DNA of 26,021 nucleotides. Origin: CAYNFH01 sp964396385 (GTDB taxonomy: Bacteria > Armatimonadota > Chthonomonadetes > Chthonomonadales > CAJBBX01). The stretch is from assembly GCA_964396385.1 (NCBI GenBank), contig CAYNFH010000075.1, positions 1 through 26,021 on the forward strand. The letters run 5' to 3'. Shown here in pieces: positions 6,414-14,115 of this stretch. Made by a program: the position numbers and the translations under genes. Position 1 is the stretch's first letter, and every line of letters begins with the position of its first letter. The notes beneath the pieces were generated by a model. That model was not told the origin of the DNA. It was given only the letters and a program-made list of their open reading frames with translations, and made no database searches.

Positions 6414-8838
6414 TCACCCTTTCGCCATTCGCGATGCAGCCCGGTCTGTGCGGCGCATGCGGAAGGCGTCGCTTGTGACTACCCCCTCCACCAAAGACGA
6501 GAAGCGGTAGTGGTTGTTCACCGCATGGTTGACGATGGCGTCCACCGTGCAGGCGTCGTAGCTTTCCAGCCCCCTGCCGAGAGCGTACGTCAAGAGCTTG
6601 CCGGCCAGGCAGTGCAGGAACTGCCCCTTCTTAGCTAACAGTATATCCCGAAGCTGCGCCGGCCCATTGAATTTAGCCCCATCCGGCAGCACGCCGGAGG
6701 CATCGATGGGATACTGGCCGTCCTTGTCCCGCCAGTGACCGACCGCGTCGTAGTTCTCCAGGCCAAAGCCCAGCGGGTCCATCTTCGCGTGGCAGGAGGC
6801 GCAGGTCGGGTTCTTCCGGTGCTGCTCCATCCGCTGGCGGAGCGTGCCCACGAGCTGCGCGCCCGGCTTGTCGTCGTTGAGCTGCGGAACGTTCGGCGGG
6901 GGAGGTGGCGGCGGCGCGCCGAGCAGCTCCTCCAGGATCCACTTGCCCCGCTTTACGGGCGAAGTGCGAGTNNNNNNNNNNGCGAGTGGGATTGGACGTC
7001 ACTGTCAGGATGCTCGCCTGACCCAGGAGCCCGCCGCGCTCGTTGCCGGTGAGCTCCACCCTGCGGAACTGCTCGCCCGTTACGCCACTTATTCCATAGT
7101 GCTTCGCAAGGTCCTCGTTCATGTAGGTGTACTTCGCGTCCAGAAAGTCCAGAACGCTCCGGTCCTGGTTCACCACGTCCTCAAAGAACAGCTCCGTCTC
7201 CGTCTTCATGGCGCGGCGCAGCTTGTCGTTGAAGTCCGGGAATTGGGCCGGATCAGGGTTCACGTCGTCCAGCCGGCGCAGGGTGAGCCACTGCGCGGCG
7301 AAGTCATCGCCGAGCGCCTTCGCCTTGGGGTCCTTGAGCATCCGCCGCACCTGGGCGGTCAGGACCTGCGGGTTCCGCAGCTTGCCCTGCGCGGCGAGGG
7401 AGAAGAGCTCGTCGTCCGGCATGCTGCTCCAGAGGAAGTAGGAGAGGCGGTTGGCCAACTCGTAGTCGTCGACGTAGGAGGTGATGGGTGATGGGTGATG
7501 GGTGATGGGCGATCCACTGCCCGGGTCTTTCTCTACGAGGAAGAGGAAGTTGGGCGAGACCAGCACGGCCTCGATGCCGAGCTGGATGCCCCGCTCAAAG
7601 GGCTCGCCCTGCTTCTGCGCCAGGTAGTAGATGCGCATCAGCCGGTCCACCTCCGCGCTGGTGACCGGACGGCGGTACGCGCGCCGGGCGACGGCGGCCA
7701 GGATGCGCCGGGCGGTGGCCTCCCGGGTTGCCGGGGGTGGGGTGACTGGAAGATACTGCTTCTGGAAGCCGGAGAGCTCGTGCTTAACGTTGTACGGCCC
7801 CGAGACCTCCAGATAGGTGACCACCAGATTCCGGTCGCGGTTCTTGGGATCCGGGTCCTTCTCGTTGTAGTAGTCGTTGAGGAAGCCGACCGCGAAGCGG
7901 TGGCCGCCCGCCTTGGCCGGAAGCTTGAATTCATAGACCTGCGGTTTCGCCTCGGTGGCGGTCACCTCGAAGTTCTTGATAGGAAAGCCGTCCCAGCGGA
8001 AGTCCATCTTTACCGGCTCGGGACCCGCCTGCTCGCCGTACGCCCTCACGCGCAACACGTAGTCGCCGTCCTTGGTGCAGGTGAAGCGCGTGCCGACCGC
8101 GCCGTTGGTGGCCAGCCTCCGTCCGCCGTCAATGGGCTGGCTGACGTTGGTCTTGTCCTGGAGCTTCTTCGCCGGTACCCGGGTGGTCCGGACCTCGTCT
8201 TCGGGCACGTAGACCGCCGCGCGGGCGACCTTCTCCGCCGCCGACACATACTTCTCCATCAGGAGGGGAGAGACGGAGAGCACGTCGCCGATGTTATCGA
8301 AACCGTAGCCCACGTCGTCGTTGGGGAACTCGTCCGCCGGCCGGATGTCCACGCCCAGGAGGTCCCGGACGGTGTTGTTGTACTCGTCCCGGTTCAGGCG
8401 GCGCATGGTCACGCGGCCCGGGTCCTTGATCACGCAAGCCGCCTTGGAGAGGGTGCTCTGGATCCAGGCGACCATGCGGTCGCGCTCGGCATCCGAGGGC
8501 CTGGACAGCCCGGCAGGGGGCATGACATTCTGGCCGACGTTGCTGGCGACGCGCTCCCACACGTCCCTGCTCTTTAGCACGGAGGCGGTGTCTTTGTAGG
8601 CGACGAGGGCGAGGCCGCCCGCCGCGGAGCTGCCGCTGTGGCAGGCTGCGCAGTACTTCTTTACCAGCGGGGCGATCTGCTCGGCAAAGGAGTCGGAGAC
8701 TGCCGGGGCGGCTAGCGGCTTCTTGGCCGCCCTGTGGCGGCTTTGAGGCGGCTGCGCGGCGGCGAGCACGAGCCCGGAGCTAAGGGCGGTGGCCAGACAG
8801 ATAAGCGCGGATCGGAACCGGGTGCTGAATCGCATCAT
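6414..8838 (-). CDS. Exported DUF1587/DUF1592/DUF1588/DUF1585 c-type cytochrome protein, interrupted by a scaffold gap
   Basis: A large secreted protein of about 800 residues. A signal peptide (MMRFSTRFRSALICLATALS...LAAA) precedes a haem-binding CAACH (residues 63-67). Next come DUF1587 (VTMRRLNRDEYNNTVRDLLG), a carbohydrate-binding-like segment, DUF1595/DUF1592 (NRLSYFLWSSMPDDEL), DUF1588 with a second CxxCH (NPTCASCHAKMDPLGFGLE) and the C-terminal DUF1585 region (GKLLTYALGRGLESYD). The function of this planctomycete-type family is unknown; redox chemistry through covalent haem is implied. The open frame breaks at a 10-N gap (6972-6981) flanked on both sides by GCGAGT. Removing the Ns and one copy of the 6-mer (16 bases) restores one frame reading NPTRTSPVKRGKW, so the break is an assembly artefact. 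ATG 8838 is chosen over an in-frame GTG at 8853; neither has a clear ribosome site. Confidence 0.9.
6972..6981. other. Assembly gap (10 N)
   Basis: Ten undetermined bases. GCGAGT occurs directly before and directly after the gap, which suggests the two contig ends overlap rather than being separated by missing sequence. Confidence 0.95.
7481..7508 (+). repeat. Heptamer array GTGATGG x4 inside the DUF1592 gene
   Basis: Four perfect tandem copies of GTGATGG (CCCATCA-type on the coding strand), followed by a degenerate unit GCGATCC. They encode the stretch SPITHHPSPITS, which sits between VEKDPGSG and the conserved YELANRLSYFLW segment, where the family usually has a short variable linker. Confidence 0.85.
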
Positions 8839-9249
8839 GATCGGCGGCGGCACGCGTTCGTGACAGATATCACAGGACCTGGCGGAGTTGCAGTGCCACC
8901 TATAGTTTAAGACATCGAGAGCTGTTCAATGTAACGCCCCTCCCGGGAGTCTGGACGTATGGGCCGCCAAATCGGTTCAGGATATATTGTACAGCACGGC
9001 GGCTCGCCACGCGTCCCGGTCGGCTTCGCCCGGCGCTTCGGAGTGAGACATTGTCTCAAATTCGGCGTGGCCGCGCCACTCTTGAGCGGGCGCTCTGGAC
9101 TGCCGGAATCCTATCTCTTTGCCGGCAGGATGGCTGCAGGTGAGGATTCGGCCAGGTGCGAGGCGAAACAGAGGGAGGTACGGTCACAAGGTCGCAGCTT
9201 CCGCCATCGAGCTGTTGCCATAGTCAATCCTGTAGGAGGTCTGAATCGA
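8839..9249. other. Divergent intergenic region without a clear gene
   Basis: About 410 bases between the DUF1592 gene (-) and the haemoglobin gene (+). An open frame starting at 8959 runs through it in frame with the haemoglobin, but its translation is arginine-rich and resembles nothing. The region holds a palindrome and dispersed repeat at 9044-9091. A weak minus-strand promoter-like pair (TTGAAC ... TATAGG, spacing 19) lies at about 8900-8930. Confidence 0.5.
9044..9091 (+). repeat. Dispersed ~48-bp element, copy 1
   Basis: Begins with the palindrome TGAGACA-T-TGTCTCA (9044-9058), then AATTC and GTGGCC, then CACTCTTG. A copy with the same order and spacing lies at 14712-14758. It is about 160 bases upstream of the haemoglobin start. 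Confidence 0.6.
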
Positions 9250-9693
9250 TTGAGCGATACGGAGGGAGGTAACGCTAGTCTGTACGCCCGGGCAGGCGGG
9301 TTCGACGCCATCTACGCCCTGTGCCGGCACTGGCATGAGCTATGTCTGCAGGACCCGGTCGCCGCGCATCCGTTTGAGCACGCGCTCCATCCGCGGCATG
9401 ACGAGAGGCTCGCCGCCTATCTGTCCGAGGCGCTTGGCGGGCCGGCCCTCTATTCAGGCGGCTACGGCGATGAGAGCGCCGTCCAGCGGATACACGCGGG
9501 CAACGGGGTCCACGTGGAGCTGGACGAGGCGTGCCTGGCCCTGTTTGACCGCGCCTTGGCGGACGCGGGAATCACGGGCGACACTGCCGCGCGAATCTCC
9601 GCCTATTTCCGCGCTGCCACAGAAGCACAGCGCGCCTATTCCGGTTCCGATGTCGCCGTCCCGGACGACCTGCCTTTCAACTACGCGCGATAA
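9250..9693 (+). CDS. Group II truncated haemoglobin
   Basis: 147 residues. LYARAGGFDAIYALCRHWHE, then HPRHDERLAAYLSEALGGP, then SAVQRIHAGNGVH and a C-terminal VPDDLPF. This is the layout of the truncated-globin subfamily with HPxHxxRLAAYxxEALGGP and a conserved proximal histidine (His82). Such proteins bind O2 or NO and serve in oxygen handling, NO detoxification or redox chemistry. The TTG at 9250 is chosen because AGGAGGT (9234-9240) sits 9-10 bases upstream and the globin fold begins about 10 residues later; the in-frame extension back to 8959 has no homology. It is convergent with the VOC gene, 51 bases apart. Confidence 0.85.
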   Translation: MSDTEGGNASLYARAGGFDAIYALCRHWHELCLQDPVAAHPFEHALHPRHDERLAAYLSEALGGPALYSGGYGDESAVQRIHAGNGVHVELDEACLALFDRALADAGITGDTAARISAYFRAATEAQRAYSGSDVAVPDDLPFNYAR

Positions 9694-9744
9694 GCGTGCC
9701 AGACCCGCCGATGATTCCTGGACGCACGCGGCGACGACGCAGCT

Positions 9745-10230
9745 CTATCCGCGTCGCGCTGCCTCGATCGCCGCGATGTCTATCTTTGTCATTTGCATCA
9801 TCGCGTCGAACGCGCGCTTGGCGACAGCGGGATCGGGATCGGTGATCGCTTCCATCAGAGCGGCTGGGGTAATCTGCCATGACAGGCCCCACTTGTCCTT
9901 GCACCAGCCGCACGCGCTTTCCTCTCCCCCGTTGCCGACGATTGCATTCCAGTACCGGTCGGTTTCGGCCTGGTCATCGGTTGAGATTTGAAACGAGAAC
10001 GCCTCGCTGTGCTTGAATGCAGGACCGCCGTTTAGCCCCAGGCACGGGACGCCCATAACGGTAAACTCGACGGTCAAGACGTCCCCTTCCTTCCCCGACG
10101 GAAAGTCTCCCGGTGCACGGTGGACCGCGCTGACAGATGAATCGGGGAACGTCCTGGCGTAAAACCGCGCCGCGTCCTCCGCATCGCCATCGTACCAGAG
10201 GCAAATCGTGTTCTTTGCTCGCTTCACCAT
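9745..10230 (-). CDS. VOC family protein, 3-demethylubiquinone-9 methyltransferase-like (PhnB-type)
   Basis: 161 residues. TICLWYDGDAEDAARFYARTFP starts a glyoxalase/VOC fold; LTVEFTVMGVPCLGLNGGP, SFQISTDDQAETDRYW and WGLSWQITP are family motifs of the PF06983 group. Despite the database name these proteins are not shown to be methyltransferases, and their activity is mostly unknown. GGAG lies 7 bases before the ATG. It stands alone on the minus strand with about 230 bases of non-coding DNA upstream. Confidence 0.9.
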   Translation of the reverse strand: MVKRAKNTICLWYDGDAEDAARFYARTFPDSSVSAVHRAPGDFPSGKEGDVLTVEFTVMGVPCLGLNGGPAFKHSEAFSFQISTDDQAETDRYWNAIVGNGGEESACGWCKDKWGLSWQITPAALMEAITDPDPAVAKRAFDAMMQMTKIDIAAIEAARRG

Positions 10231-10389
10231 ATCAGTTCTCCATCAAGGTAAGCCGCCGCTCAGCCAAGGGTCCGAGCGGACCATGGCCTCGGTTCTTGTT
10301 CCAGTGGAGGACCGAGTACTCCTGCGCTGAAGTCGTGGGCGCCCGCGCCGACGGAGCGATGCCGCTCATCAGGGCGCGAGCTCGCCGTA

Positions 10390-10745
10390 TTCTCCCGTGG
10401 TGGCGGCGGCAGTTTGGCCTCAGCGAGGCGAATCAAGAGCTACGCTGCTGGGTAGCGGGATGCTAGAAATGCACCTCTTGGTCGTCCCAGCACGTCTGCA
10501 GATAGTCGATCTGCGCTGTGTGGCCGTCGAGGTGGCGCGCAGGAATGTTCATGAAGAAGGTGAACGGCGTCCGGCCATGCGGCGTATCGATGATGGAGCC
10601 GATCTGCTCCGGCTTCACGGTGTCGAGCGCCGCAAGCGTGTCCGCGATGCCCTTTCGGAGCACGGCTTCCGCCTGTTCCAATGTGGTGATGCCGTTGATC
10701 CTCGAGTTGATCGGGCCGAGGAACTCCTCTACGCTGGACGGGAAC
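10390..10745 (-). repeat. Segmental duplication, copy 1 (3' part of a DinB gene and its downstream flank)
   Basis: About 355 bases nearly identical (roughly 97% over the coding part by eye) to 13569-13925. The match includes about 70 bases downstream of the stop codon and ends abruptly inside the coding region at GACGGGAACT. Confidence 0.9.
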
Positions 10746-10867
10746 TTGCCGACGAGCTGATGCGGCACGCACTGCTCCTCCAGGTCTTCCGGACTCAGCG
10801 TGACGGACAGGGCTCCAACGGCCCGATGCTCCAATGCAGCACCCAGCAGTGCGGGTACAGACAACAA
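10463..10867 (-). pseudogene. Truncated or chimeric DinB-family copy
   Basis: The C-terminal 92 or so residues (from FPSSVEEFLGPINSRING to the end) match the intact DinB gene at 13642-14115 with only a few changes (L to M, G to R). The N-terminal 42 residues are unrelated to it, and the first metal-ligand histidine region (IAAHCAG) is missing. The only start in frame is a TTG at 10867 without a good ribosome site, 12 bases after the DUF5990 stop. Most likely a duplicated gene fragment next to foreign sequence rather than a working enzyme. A recently fused functional gene cannot be excluded, because the frame is open. Confidence 0.7.
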
Positions 10868-10879
10868 CGAGGCCGCGAA

Positions 10880-11314
10880 TCACGCGACGAGCCAGCCTTC
10901 ATCAACGAAGCGTGCGGTAGCGCAAGCAGGTGCGCCGCTTCGGGCTGTACCTATAAACCTCCCAACGATCCAGGCATTATCACGCGATCGCAGGTCCTCT
11001 ATGAGAGGCCAGGATATCCCCTTCAGCCAGAACTTGGCGCCGCGCGTCCAGCATGAATCTGCGTCTCCCGCCAGCGTGCCTATCAGCACCGCTATGTATC
11101 GTCCCTCACGCCGGCCCTGAACGAATGGTCCACAGAAATCTGGCTCTTCGCCGCCCTCCCTCACCTGGATGGTAAGATCGAATACCACGTTCCCGCCGTC
11201 GGACCGAGTGTGGTTTACGCAATCGGCGCGGCTGCGTCGCTGTACGCAGTACAGTACGCCGGATGGCGGATCAACGAGAATGATGCGAAGCGGCAATTCG
11301 AAGGTAGTTGGCAT
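10880..11314 (-). CDS. DUF5990 family protein
   Basis: 144 residues starting MPTTFELPLRIILVDPPSGV. The order LRIxxVDPPxGVxxxxQ, VVFDLTIQV, DFCGPFVQGRREGRYIAV, GTLAGDADSCWTRGAKFWL and ACATARF matches DUF5990, a single-domain family of unknown function scattered in soil bacteria. The frame continues upstream to 11551, but the extra residues are arginine-rich and unlike the family, so the ATG at 11314 is chosen. The ribosome site there is weak (AGAG). The DinB fragment lies directly downstream. Confidence 0.82.
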   Translation of the reverse strand: MPTTFELPLRIILVDPPSGVLYCVQRRSRADCVNHTRSDGGNVVFDLTIQVREGGEEPDFCGPFVQGRREGRYIAVLIGTLAGDADSCWTRGAKFWLKGISWPLIEDLRSRDNAWIVGRFIGTARSGAPACATARFVDEGWLVA

Positions 11315-11526
11315 ACGGTTGCTCTTTACGTGTCGCCCCGTACGACTGTCGGGGTGAATGCGGCGGGTCCAGACCAGGACCTTGATAAGATTACTCGCTT
11401 GCTTGCCTCCCGCTGTGGGGTGAACAGATTGTATGCGGGAGGCGCCCACGCCTGCGTCCAACGGCGCCAGCCGGCGTGTCCATCGTCTCTTCTCGATGCG
11501 CGCAGTCGCCGCTGAAGCCTGGAGCA

Positions 11527-12435
11527 CTATGCGCCGACGTCGCGCTTCCATTCCGCCAGGGCGGCCTCGACGCCGCTGTCCGTATCGAGCGTCGGGTGCG
11601 TCGCGCGCCAGCCAAGCTCGGCGGACCGCTTGGCGACGACGAGCTGATCAGTGCAGAGCGCGTCGGCGGCGGGACCCATCTTGGCGCGGGCCTCCTCAAC
11701 CGGCAGGCTTCTGGTCTCACCGCCCTTGCCCACCGCTGTGCTCACGGTGCGGGCCACAGAGGCGAGTGTGGGGAAGGCGCCATCGACGCCGTGATAGATG
11801 CCCTGCGCCCGCTTCTCGATCACCAACCGGTAGAGCACCGCGAGATCGTCGCGGTGCACGAAGGGCAGCCTGTTCTTGCCATCGCCGATGTAAACGGCGG
11901 CGCCGGTAGCGCGGGCGCTCTCTGCGTAATCCGCGATCAGGCCCTTCGTGCCGCCGTAGACGAAGCCGGGTCGGATCACCGCGGTGCTAACCAGGTCGTT
12001 GGCGGCTTCGAGCGTCAAGCGCTCGTGCGCCGGGCGCCAGGCGACCATTGGAATTGCGCCCTCCGTGGAGGCCGATTCGTCGGCAGGTCTACCGGTGTTG
12101 CCCAAAACCAGCACGCCCGAGGTATAAACGACGACCCTGGGCGCATTGGCGCCCCTGGCGGCAGCGAGCAGGGTCTCGATCGCCACGCGGTCGGTGGCGA
12201 TGGCGCTGCCGTAGTCGAAGGCGACGTGCAGGAGCGCGTCGTGCGCCGCGGCGGCCGATTGATAGCTCGCGGGCTGATCTAGCGAGCCGCGGTGCGGCGT
12301 CGCGCCGAGCGACCTGAGCTTTGCGTCTGAGGCCTCGCTACGCGAAAGGCCCGTAACCGCGTGCCCGGCGCGTCGCAGCTCCTTGATGACGGCCTCCCCA
12401 ATGGTCCCGGTGCCTCCAGTAATAAACACGCGCAT
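11527..12435 (-). CDS. NAD(P)-dependent SDR/epimerase family protein
   Basis: 302 residues beginning MRVFITGGTGTIGEAVIKEL, a Rossmann dinucleotide-binding motif. VVVYTSGVLVLG, HERLTLEAA and TAVIRPGFVYGGTKG follow the extended SDR/NAD-dependent epimerase pattern, but the usual YxxxK is replaced around WRPAHERL (AHE in place of Tyr), as in several NmrA-like and other atypical SDRs. Activity is therefore uncertain. The start overlaps the stop of the upstream VOC gene (TGA 12438-12440); the ATG at 12435 has AGGAG 10 bases upstream, and an alternative GTG lies at 12441. Co-transcribed with the VOC gene. Confidence 0.87.
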   Translation of the reverse strand: MRVFITGGTGTIGEAVIKELRRAGHAVTGLSRSEASDAKLRSLGATPHRGSLDQPASYQSAAAAHDALLHVAFDYGSAIATDRVAIETLLAAARGANAPRVVVYTSGVLVLGNTGRPADESASTEGAIPMVAWRPAHERLTLEAANDLVSTAVIRPGFVYGGTKGLIADYAESARATGAAVYIGDGKNRLPFVHRDDLAVLYRLVIEKRAQGIYHGVDGAFPTLASVARTVSTAVGKGGETRSLPVEEARAKMGPAADALCTDQLVVAKRSAELGWRATHPTLDTDSGVEAALAEWKRDVGA

Positions 12436-12437
12436 AA

Positions 12438-12904
12438 TCACCTCGCTCCTGCTGTGGGGAGCTGCTCGGCCAGTCCGATGATGATACCCTCAGGCCCGCG
12501 GATGTAGGCCAGGCGATACGTGTCCTCATACTGCACCACCTCGCCGATGAGCTCGGCCCGTGGGCGAGCAAGCGCGCAACGACATCGTCGATGTCATCGA
12601 CGGTGAACATGACGCGACGGATGCCCACCGTATTCACCGGCGCGTCCACAGGACCAATCCTGATCGCGTCGGGCGTGTGGAACTTGTCCAGCTCGATGTG
12701 ACCGTGACCATCGGGAGTCCGCATCAGCGCGAGGGTGGCTCGAACATCCTTGAGTCCGATCAGGTTGTCGACGTAAGGCCCCTCGACCGTCGTCTCGCCT
12801 TCCAGCTCCATACCGAGTTCGGCGAAGAACGCTTTGGCAGCCTCAAGGTCATCGACAACGATGAGAACGTTGTCCATCCGGAGCAGTTTACGTGTCGCGG
12901 TCAT
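12438..12904 (-). pseudogene. VOC/glyoxalase family gene with a one-base frameshift
   Basis: The protein starts MTATRKLLRMDNVLIVVDDL (GGAGG 6 bases before the ATG) and follows a bleomycin-resistance/glyoxalase pattern through MFTVDDIDDVVARLLAHG. There the frame fails: the original frame gives PSSSARW, while the next frame continues with AELIGEVVQYEDTYRLAY and IRGPEGIIIGLAEQLP to a TGA at 12438. Adding one G in the run at about 12556-12563 restores a 155-residue protein of normal family length. Either a single-base sequencing or assembly error or a recent mutation; the rest is undamaged, so I favour an error or very recent event. It overlaps the upstream response-regulator fragment by 17 bases. 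Confidence 0.85.
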
Positions 12905-13160
12905 AACCATCCTCCACCGATTCGGGCGCCCGGAGAACGTACCCCTGTCCGTAGACCGTGTGGATAAGGCGGACGGCGTGGCCGTCGTCCACCCTCTGGC
13001 GGAGTTGCCGGATGCGGACTGCGATGGTGTTGGAACAGCTCTCGTCGTCGTTCCAGACCCGCTCCTGGACATACTCGCGCGAGAGCACCCGTCCCTCGTT
13101 GCGGGCAAGCGCGACCAGGAGCGTATACTCGCGCGGCGTGAGCGGGGGCCGCGAGATCAT
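12888..13160 (-). pseudogene. OmpR-type response regulator DNA-binding domain without receiver
   Basis: 90 residues that are a complete winged-helix effector domain of the OmpR/PhoB class: LTPREYTLLVALARNEGRVL, then VRIRQLRQRVDD and IHTVYGQGYVLRAPE. No receiver domain is encoded upstream; an in-frame TGA precedes the ATG by two codons, and the sequence beyond belongs to a toxin-antitoxin remnant. The full-length protein is normally about 225 residues, so this is probably the 3' end of a gene cut by rearrangement. It could still be translated as a free DNA-binding domain, and it overlaps the VOC start in an operon-like way. Confidence 0.75.
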
Positions 13161-13165
13161 CCGCG

Positions 13166-13278
13166 ATCAGAGAATCTCAAGCACGGTCTGATCGGAGGCA
13201 GAACCGAGCGCCGGTATGGCGTCTGTGTGGGCGCGGAGCCGCCCCCCCCGACGAATTCTGATCGAACAGGAGCTTCAC
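13166..13278 (-). pseudogene. Remnant of a DUF5615 (PIN-like) toxin gene
   Basis: A GTG at 13278 overlaps the stop of the DUF433 gene by four bases (GTGA) and opens a frame reading VKLLFDQNSS, the usual start of DUF5615 toxins. After about ten codons, at a G-rich run (GGGGGGGG), the similarity ends. A short stretch in another frame (SDQTVLEIL then stop, about 13166-13195) could be the original C-terminus, which would mean an internal deletion; that part is inference. Confidence 0.55.
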
Positions 13279-13496
13279 ACGACCGTCAGCGTTCGGCTCT
13301 CGCGCTGGGCGGCGAAGGCGAGGCATGCGCGGATATCGTCCTCCGTCAACTCGGGGAAGTCGGCGATGATCTCGGAATGTGACATGCCCGCGGCGAGCCA
13401 GCCGAGAACGTCGGAAACGGCGATGCGCATGCCGCGAACGCACGGCCGGCCGCCCCGCTTGCCCGGCTCGATAGTGATGACATTCGAGAAGCTCAT
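13275..13496 (-). CDS. DUF433 family antitoxin
   Basis: 73 residues. ITIEPGKRGGRPCVRGMRI, then VLGWLAAGMSHSEIIADFP and LTEDDIRACLAFAA are the DUF433 signature, a helix-turn-helix-like antitoxin usually paired with a DUF5615 nuclease-like toxin in a type II system. The downstream toxin frame begins with a GTGA overlap but is broken, so this is an orphan antitoxin. An extended -10 promoter lies only 6 bases upstream of the ATG with no ribosome site between, so the mRNA is probably leaderless. It sits between a duplicated DinB segment and a cut response regulator, a rearranged stretch. Confidence 0.9.
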   Translation of the reverse strand: MSFSNVITIEPGKRGGRPCVRGMRIAVSDVLGWLAAGMSHSEIIADFPELTEDDIRACLAFAAQRESRTLTVV

Positions 13497-13502
13497 GATG
13501 AG

Positions 13503-13511
13503 ATTATAGCA
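13503..13511 (-). promoter_or_regulatory. Extended -10 promoter for DUF433, leaderless
   Basis: On the minus strand TGCTATAAT (TGN plus a perfect TATAAT) ends 6 bases before the ATG at 13496, which puts the expected transcription start at or within a base or two of the start codon. No good -35 box is present at 17 or 18 bases, as is usual for extended -10 promoters. Confidence 0.7.
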
Positions 13512-13568
13512 CCGGCCACGGTCGCGTTCCGGGCGAGCCCGGATGCGTCTTCGCTTTCAAGCTTGGGC

Positions 13569-13925
13569 TTTCTCCCGTGGTGGCGACGGCAGTTTGGCCG
13601 CAGCGAGGAGAAACAAGAGCTACGCTGCTGGGTAGCGGATGCTAGAAATGCACCTCTTGGTCGTCCCAGCACGTCTGCAGGTAGTCGATCTGCGCCGTGT
13701 GGCCGTCGAGGTGGCGCGCAGGAATGTTCAAGAAGAAGGTGAACGGCGTCCCGCCATGCGGCGTGTCGATGATGGAGCCGATCTGCTCCGGCTTCACGGT
13801 GTCGAGCGCCGCAAGCGTGTCCGCGATGCCCTTTCGGAGCACGGCTTCCGCCTGTTCCAATGTGGTGATGCCGTTGATCCTCGAGTTGATCGGGCCGAGG
13901 AACTCTTCGACGCTGGACGGGAACT
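13569..13925 (-). repeat. Segmental duplication, copy 2 (intact DinB gene side)
   Basis: Partner of 10390-10745 in direct orientation, about 3.2 kb away. The repeat covers the DinB 3' half plus about 70 bases after its stop codon. Confidence 0.9.
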
Positions 13926-14115
13926 GGCCGTCGCGGATGATAGAGGCAAAGCCGCCGCTGTAGCCTGCGCAGTGCGCCGCTATCTGAAGGGCGGACTTGG
14001 CCGTGGGCGCGGGGCTCCAGGTCAGCCTGTCCGCGGGGACGAAGCTGAGCACGAGCAGGAAATGTTCCATGGCCTGTGTAGCTCGCTGCTTGCACATGGT
14101 GATCATTTCTTCCAT
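13642..14115 (-). CDS. DinB superfamily protein
   Basis: 157 residues forming a four-helix DinB-like bundle. The metal-ligand histidines expected for the fold are present: H48 in IAAHCAG, and H135 and H139 in ARHLDGHTAQIDYL. DinB/YfiT-like proteins are metal-dependent and include thiol-transferases; the substrate here is unknown. AGGAG lies 8 bases before the ATG. The start overlaps the end of the GNAT gene by 13 bases, so the two are translationally coupled. A second, truncated copy of its 3' half is at 10463. Confidence 0.88.
   Translation of the reverse strand: MEEMITMCKQRATQAMEHFLLVLSFVPADRLTWSPAPTAKSALQIAAHCAGYSGGFASIIRDGQFPSSVEEFLGPINSRINGITTLEQAEAVLRKGIADTLAALDTVKPEQIGSIIDTPHGGTPFTFFLNIPARHLDGHTAQIDYLQTCWDDQEVHF

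Noticed and set aside
7495..8577. 360-residue plus-strand frame opposite the DUF1592 gene
   Set aside because: Antisense shadow of a GC-rich gene; no family resemblance, while the minus strand carries clear conserved motifs.
8959..9249. Long N-terminal extension of the haemoglobin frame
   Set aside because: Arginine-rich translation with no globin similarity; a strong ribosome site (AGGAGGT) precedes the TTG at 9250; the extension crosses a dispersed repeat.
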